DNA of 41,132 nucleotides from a virus. Numbering within the stretch: position 1 is the stretch's first letter; the number at the start of each line of letters is the position of its first letter. This document shows, piece after piece, positions 37,108 through 41,132 of this stretch. The position numbers and the translations under genes are program-made. Below the pieces are notes generated by a model, which did no database searches, had not been told where the DNA came from, and saw only the letters and a list, made by a program, of their open reading frames with translations. Location of the stretch: the IMG/VR virus record IMGVR_UViG_3300005663_000101, positions 1-41,132 of that record; one strand, 5' to 3'.

Positions 37108-37851
37108 ATGATATACGGATATTCTACATACATTAAAGCAGATTTCGAGTTACAATCTCAAACGGAAGTTTTGAATAGGTACGGTTGCGCCAAGATATTA
37201 TTGGACCAATTTGTAGGCGATAAAAAAAATCATAAGAATTTGAAGGAACTTATGGGTAAAATGATTCCAGGCGATGAATTAATAATCTATAAATTGAGTA
37301 ATTCAGGACTTAATATTAATCAGCTTTGCTATTTGGTTAAGCATCTGAGGAAAAACGGTATCCATTTCCGAAGTATCTTAGATGGTGTCGATACAAAATC
37401 AGAAAATGGAACTTATTTTTTAAATTTTATAGAATCTATATCAGACTTAGAGAAAACAGAGAAAATTACAGAGAAGACTATGGAGAAAAATCCTGCTATT
37501 GAACCTAAGATTATTGCCGATTCTAAAAAATCAAAACGAGGGAGAAAGCCTAAGTTCTCATATGCCCAGATAATGGATATAAAATCCCAGCATCTTAGGA
37601 AAGTGCCTATTAAACACATAGCAAAAGAATATAATGTTACCATCGCCACTATTTGGAACTACATTAAAAAATCTTACGGTGAAGATTTTCGGTACGTCCC
37701 CGAGAAGGATTCAGAGAAAGTTAACGCGAATAATGTTAATTTTGAAGATATTGCTTTCAAAGACTTCAAGATAGTTAGGACTAAAAAGAAGCAAAATACA
37801 TATAGCGGAGAGGCTATGACCGTTAATAAAGGGCAAATGTGTTTAGTTTGA
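37108..37851 (+). CDS. Serine-recombinase-fold protein lacking catalytic residues
   Basis: A 247-aa protein. Residues 1-130 align without gaps to Hin/resolvase catalytic domains (for instance GY at 4-5, QSQTEVL, GCAKILLDQF, PGDELIIYKL, IHFRSILDGVDT). The nucleophile region GYxRVST is GYSTYIK, so the catalytic Ser is Ile and the Arg before it is Thr. The conserved LDRLGRS reads LSNSGLN, losing Asp and both Arg. The C-terminus keeps a basic hinge (SKRGRKPKF) and a Hin-like helix-turn-helix (IAKEYNVTIATIWNYIKK). It cannot cut DNA by the known mechanism, so a DNA-binding or regulatory role is likely. Placed before the methyltransferase and terminase genes. Confidence 0.75.
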   Translation: MIYGYSTYIKADFELQSQTEVLNRYGCAKILLDQFVGDKKNHKNLKELMGKMIPGDELIIYKLSNSGLNINQLCYLVKHLRKNGIHFRSILDGVDTKSENGTYFLNFIESISDLEKTEKITEKTMEKNPAIEPKIIADSKKSKRGRKPKFSYAQIMDIKSQHLRKVPIKHIAKEYNVTIATIWNYIKKSYGEDFRYVPEKDSEKVNANNVNFEDIAFKDFKIVRTKKKQNTYSGEAMTVNKGQMCLV

Positions 37852-37911
37852 TATAATTATCTGTATTCTACCTACCGACACCTTGTCTTTAGGTATAAAT
37901 CAGGAGAAATT

Positions 37912-39141
37912 ATGCCAGAAATAATATGGAAAACTGAAAAAAGAAAGATATCAGATTTAGTAGAATTTAAAAATAACCCCCGAAAACTTTCCGAAAAACA
38001 AGCTGAAGATCTCAAGAAAAGTCTGAAAAAATTTGGGCTTGCTGAAATACCAGCTATAAATACAAATAATACAATTCTTGCTGGTCACCAAAGAATAAAA
38101 ATTCTATCACAACTAAAGGGTCCCCAATATGAAATTGATGTTCGCATTCCTAGCAGGGAATTAACTGATAAGGAATCTGAAGAATATGTGATTCGGTCTA
38201 ATCAAAATACCGGGGAATGGGATCGCGACATTCTCAAAGATATGTTTGATATGGAAGATCTTTGTGATTGGGGATTTGATGAAGATGATCTAACTATACT
38301 GGATGAAGAATTTGAGGGTACCGAGGGGGATGATGATGTAGGTGAGGCGCCAGAGGAACCCGTTACCAAAATAGGGGATATGTACCATCTAGGTGAACAT
38401 AAACTTTTATGTGGTGATAGCGCGTTTATAGATGATGTACAGAAGGTGATGGAGGGCCAACTCGCAGATATGTTATTTACAGACCCTCCTTATGGGGTTT
38501 CGTATGAAGGGGCTGCTTATGACGGGAAAAGAAAAAAAAGATCAAAGATTGAATCCGATGATTTGAATGAAGAAGATTTAAAAAATAAAGTCAAAGAATG
38601 GTTTTACAATGCCTCTACAGTATTAAGAGGTGGGGCGTATACCCTATCAACAGTTCCTGCCGGGCCTCTACATTTAATATTTACAGAGGTCTTCAAAGAA
38701 TTAGGATGGTTAAGACAGGTTCTTATCTGGAATAAACAAGCGATGGTTATTGGGAGGTCGGAATATCACTACAAACATGAACCCATTCTTTTTGGGTGGG
38801 TCCCTGGTAAGCGTTTGAACTGTCCGGATAGAACAAAAACCAGTGTATGGGATTTTAACCGCCCTACGCGTAGCGACCTTCACCCGACAATGAAACCCGT
38901 TGAAATGTGGATGTACGGGATTAAAAATCATACAAAAAAAGGTGATTTATTGTACGAACCTTTTGTGGGGTCAGGCACCACCTTAATTGCGTGTGAAAAA
39001 ATGGGTAGAAAATGCTTTGGTTTAGAAATTGACCCAAGATATTGTGACGTGATCGTGAAGCGGTATGTGGATTTCTGTAAAAAAAATAAAAAAGAACATT
39101 CTGTTATGAGAAATGGAGAAATTTGCAATTTCTTTGATTAG
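37912..39141 (+). CDS. ParB-like domain fused to DNA adenine methyltransferase
   Basis: A 409-aa fusion. Residues about 1-110 are ParB/Srx-like: NPRKLSEKQAEDLKKSLKKFG and TILAGHQRIKIL. Residues about 155-400 are an N6/N4 methyltransferase with TDPPYG (about 190-195, motif IV) before FVGSGTT (about 350-356, motif I), the order of the beta class. HPTMKPVEMW is also typical. It would methylate a specific site on phage DNA, perhaps guided by the ParB domain, for protection from restriction or to mark packaging. No partner endonuclease is encoded. Ribosome site CAGGAGAAATT. Confidence 0.85.
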   Translation: MPEIIWKTEKRKISDLVEFKNNPRKLSEKQAEDLKKSLKKFGLAEIPAINTNNTILAGHQRIKILSQLKGPQYEIDVRIPSRELTDKESEEYVIRSNQNTGEWDRDILKDMFDMEDLCDWGFDEDDLTILDEEFEGTEGDDDVGEAPEEPVTKIGDMYHLGEHKLLCGDSAFIDDVQKVMEGQLADMLFTDPPYGVSYEGAAYDGKRKKRSKIESDDLNEEDLKNKVKEWFYNASTVLRGGAYTLSTVPAGPLHLIFTEVFKELGWLRQVLIWNKQAMVIGRSEYHYKHEPILFGWVPGKRLNCPDRTKTSVWDFNRPTRSDLHPTMKPVEMWMYGIKNHTKKGDLLYEPFVGSGTTLIACEKMGRKCFGLEIDPRYCDVIVKRYVDFCKKNKKEHSVMRNGEICNFFD

Positions 39142-39158
39142 TACTTATTATATTAATT

Positions 39159-39605
39159 ATGATTAATACTGAAAAACAGCGCATTAACAGCAATGGAAAC
39201 AGCAATGGAAACAGCAGAAACAATGTTGTAGGGCGCCCTTTTTCAAAAGGGATATCAGGCAATCCAAATGGACGGCCTAAAAAGGAAAAAACATTTTCCG
39301 ATACTGCCGCGCAATTATTAGCCTCTTCTAATATACAAATAAAATATGAGATAAATGGCCGTGAAAAAGAAATAAACCTTAAATCAGATAAAAATATATA
39401 TTGGGGACTCGTTTCAGCTCTTATTTTACAAGGTCTAAAGGGGGATGTGCGAGCGATAAAAGAACTGATCGATAGAACAGAGGGTAAGGCCGTGCAAAAA
39501 TTAGATATTGAGGGTAGCCTAGAGACAAATATCCCTGATTTATCGCATTTAGGCAGGGGAGACTTAGAGAAATTATATGCAAATCTCTCAGAGGGGAATT
39601 CTTGA
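39159..39605 (+). CDS. Probable small terminase (DUF5681-type)
   Basis: A 148-aa protein with a GISGNPNGRPKKEKT motif (about 31-45), characteristic of DUF5681 proteins that lie beside large terminases. An Asn/Gly/Ser repeat at the N-terminus (NSNGNSNGNS) is disordered. The helical core with LQGLKGDVRAIKELIDRTEG fits DNA-binding small terminases. No ribosome site precedes the ATG. Overlaps the large terminase by 29 bases. Would recognise phage DNA for packaging. Confidence 0.65.
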   Translation: MINTEKQRINSNGNSNGNSRNNVVGRPFSKGISGNPNGRPKKEKTFSDTAAQLLASSNIQIKYEINGREKEINLKSDKNIYWGLVSALILQGLKGDVRAIKELIDRTEGKAVQKLDIEGSLETNIPDLSHLGRGDLEKLYANLSEGNS

Positions 39606-41028
39606 TGCAACTGAAAAGGCCTTGTGCGAAAAATCTTTTTACCATTTCTTTAAAATAGGTTGGAAATCTGTTGATTCGGATGAATTTGTTGATGATTGGC
39701 ACATTAAAGTTTTGTGCGACTCGTTGCAATCTATTTTTGAGGGAAAAGTAACTCGGTTAATTATCAATATCCCACCACGATGCAGTAAATCCACAATAAC
39801 ATGTGTTTTTTTTCCTGTTTGGTGTTGGATAAAACGACCACAAATGAAATTCCTAACCGGTTCACATACTAGAGATTTATCTACCCGGGACACAGTTAAA
39901 TCTAGATATTTGATGCAATCGCCGTGGTTTTGTAATTTATGGGGTAACGCATTCAAATTATCTAGCGACCAAAATCAAAAAACATATTATACAAATACAG
40001 ATATGGGGGCAAGATATTGCTATAGCGTAGGTGGGGGCATTACAGGTACGGGTGCTGATATCATATTGTTAGATGATCCTATTGATTCTCAGGGCGCAAA
40101 CTCGCAAAAAATACGTGAGGGTGTCAATTTATGGTTTGATGAGGCATTATCAACAAGGCTCAATAGTCAGAAATCGGGATGTATCATCTTGATAATGCAA
40201 AGATTGCATTCGAATGATTTGACCGGTTATTTACTATCGAAAAGCAAAGAATGGGAACATATATGCTTACCTATGCGGTTCGAATCTAAAAGCCCCTATG
40301 ATAAACGAAAGAAGATAGGTCAAATATTATCCAAAAGATTCCCGGAAAAATATTTAAAAAAATATGAAAAAAGAGTAGGTCGGTATGTCGTAGCCTCTCA
40401 ACTTCAACAGAGGCCATCACCTAGAGAGGGGGGCATAGTGAAATCCGATTGGATTGATAAATATTCGGTACTACCAAGCAAGGTGTTGTCTTATGAGTGG
40501 TCTTGGGACAGTGCAATAAAAACCGGGAAAAATAATGATTATACGGTAGGTACATATTGGGCAGAATGTGATAGTGGGTATTATTTAGTTGATATGTTTA
40601 GGAAGAAAGTCGAATACCCAGAATTTAAGAAAAGGTTAGAATCTCTATATTACAAACATGTATCAAATGCAATTTTGGTAGAAGATAAGTCATCTGGCCA
40701 GCAAATAATACAAGAATACAAAAGAAGAACACGCTTACCCATAATAGGGATGATGCCTGGCAGAGATATGCTTTCTTCTAAAGAAGAGCGATTGATACAG
40801 GTATCAGATTTATTTGAATCTGGGGTGGTTAAATTCCCAGAAAAGGCCCCTTGGCTTGAAGACGTAATCGATGAATTAACAAATTTCCCAAACGCCCAAC
40901 ATGACGATATTGTGGATAGTATTTCGCAGTATCTATCAAGAAGGATAAGGAAGATGAGAAACTCAAAGCCATTAGGAGATGACATCCAAGATGATCTAAA
41001 AACCAAATCTAATTCCCTTGATTGGTAA
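39577..41028 (+). CDS. terL: Terminase large subunit
   Basis: A 483-aa packaging motor. ATPase: LIINIPPRCSKST (Walker A variant, about 61-74) and ADIILLDDP (Walker B, about 159-167). The nuclease domain has SWDSAIKTGKNNDYT (about 307-321), LVEDKSSGQQI (about 366) and HDDIVDS (about 441-447), whose Asp residues bind metal. The start overlaps the small terminase. The end coincides with the right terminal repeat, and the same 50 bases are found at 1-50. It belongs to the family often found with DUF935 portals; no Mu-type cos or pac site could be recognised. Confidence 0.9.
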   Translation: MQISQRGILDATEKALCEKSFYHFFKIGWKSVDSDEFVDDWHIKVLCDSLQSIFEGKVTRLIINIPPRCSKSTITCVFFPVWCWIKRPQMKFLTGSHTRDLSTRDTVKSRYLMQSPWFCNLWGNAFKLSSDQNQKTYYTNTDMGARYCYSVGGGITGTGADIILLDDPIDSQGANSQKIREGVNLWFDEALSTRLNSQKSGCIILIMQRLHSNDLTGYLLSKSKEWEHICLPMRFESKSPYDKRKKIGQILSKRFPEKYLKKYEKRVGRYVVASQLQQRPSPREGGIVKSDWIDKYSVLPSKVLSYEWSWDSAIKTGKNNDYTVGTYWAECDSGYYLVDMFRKKVEYPEFKKRLESLYYKHVSNAILVEDKSSGQQIIQEYKRRTRLPIIGMMPGRDMLSSKEERLIQVSDLFESGVVKFPEKAPWLEDVIDELTNFPNAQHDDIVDSISQYLSRRIRKMRNSKPLGDDIQDDLKTKSNSLDW

Positions 41029-41132
41029 AATAATAGTATAATTTAAATATATTATTTTTATAAATCTAAAAATAGGTAGGGAAAAATGGCTATTTTCGAC
41101 ACTAACGGAAACGAATTTCAAGTTAAGACATC
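40979..41132. repeat. Right copy of 154-bp terminal direct repeat
   Basis: Identical to 1-154. Includes the end of terL, the spacer and the first 15-16 codons of the portal (start at 41086), which are therefore a partial duplicate, not a second gene. Confidence 0.95.

Noticed and set aside
1-41132. CRISPR array, reverse transcriptase or toxin-antitoxin pair
   Set aside because: No regularly spaced repeats, no RT motifs and no recognisable toxin next to the RHH or XRE genes.

Overview
The window looks like a complete, AT-rich phage genome. The first 154 bases recur exactly as the last 154 (1-154 = 40979-41132), so the unique length is about 40,978 bp and the break lies between the large terminase and portal genes. 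The gene set describes a tailed phage of siphovirus type. The head module is of the Mu family: DUF935 portal, gpI-like protease with a nested scaffold, gpT-like capsid, gp36-like and gpG-like connector proteins. The tail is long and non-contractile: tube protein, chaperones and a 948-aa tape measure, with no sheath gene. No transposase or working integrase is visible. The host cannot be named. Strong Shine-Dalgarno sites, sigma70-like promoters and two encoded lipoproteins suggest an AT-rich bacterium, probably with an outer membrane.

Layout. (1) 0.1-16.7 kb, plus strand: head and tail morphogenesis in canonical order, ending in a Dit-like protein carrying an inserted LamG domain and a baseplate hub-like protein. 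(2) 16.7-21.0 kb, minus strand: a fibre cassette (540-aa fibre, possible assembly chaperone, two small helical proteins), a lipoprotein and small early genes, read from a promoter at about 21.03 kb. (3) 21.0-21.1 kb: a compact divergent switch. Two near-mirror promoters have their -35 boxes inside the arms of a 12-bp inverted repeat, and the rightward one drives an apparently leaderless XRE-type regulator. (4) 22.0-26.7 kb, minus strand: early/replication/lysis operon with a winged-helix replication initiator, an Acb2-like candidate anti-CBASS protein, an M15 peptidase endolysin and many small genes. (5) 26.8-26.9 kb: a second divergent promoter region, followed by a ribbon-helix-helix regulator.

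(6) 26.9-33.97 kb, plus strand: recombination genes (Rad52-like annealing protein with two zinc ribbons, RusA resolvase), a YopX-family gene and a long run of small genes, most preceded by nearly the same TTGGAGGTGAGAG translation-start cassette. An unexplained GC-rich structured RNA candidate lies at 31.1-31.2 kb. (7) 33.97-36.30 kb: an island bounded by hairpins/terminators. It holds an SGNH esterase lipoprotein under a folded leader, two paralogous small genes on either side, and a GC-rich repeat element. (8) 36.3-37.1 kb, minus strand: zinc-ribbon protein and three-TM holin. (9) 37.1-41.0 kb, plus strand: a serine-recombinase-fold protein that has lost its catalytic residues, a ParB-methyltransferase fusion, the probable small terminase and the large terminase.

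The most interesting items for follow-up are the catalytically dead recombinase placed at the head of the packaging operon; the esterase island with its folded leader and repeat element; the duplicated tail chaperone read in two frames; the compact mirror-image switch; and the structured RNA at 31.1 kb. All functional calls are from sequence reading only; no database search was run.
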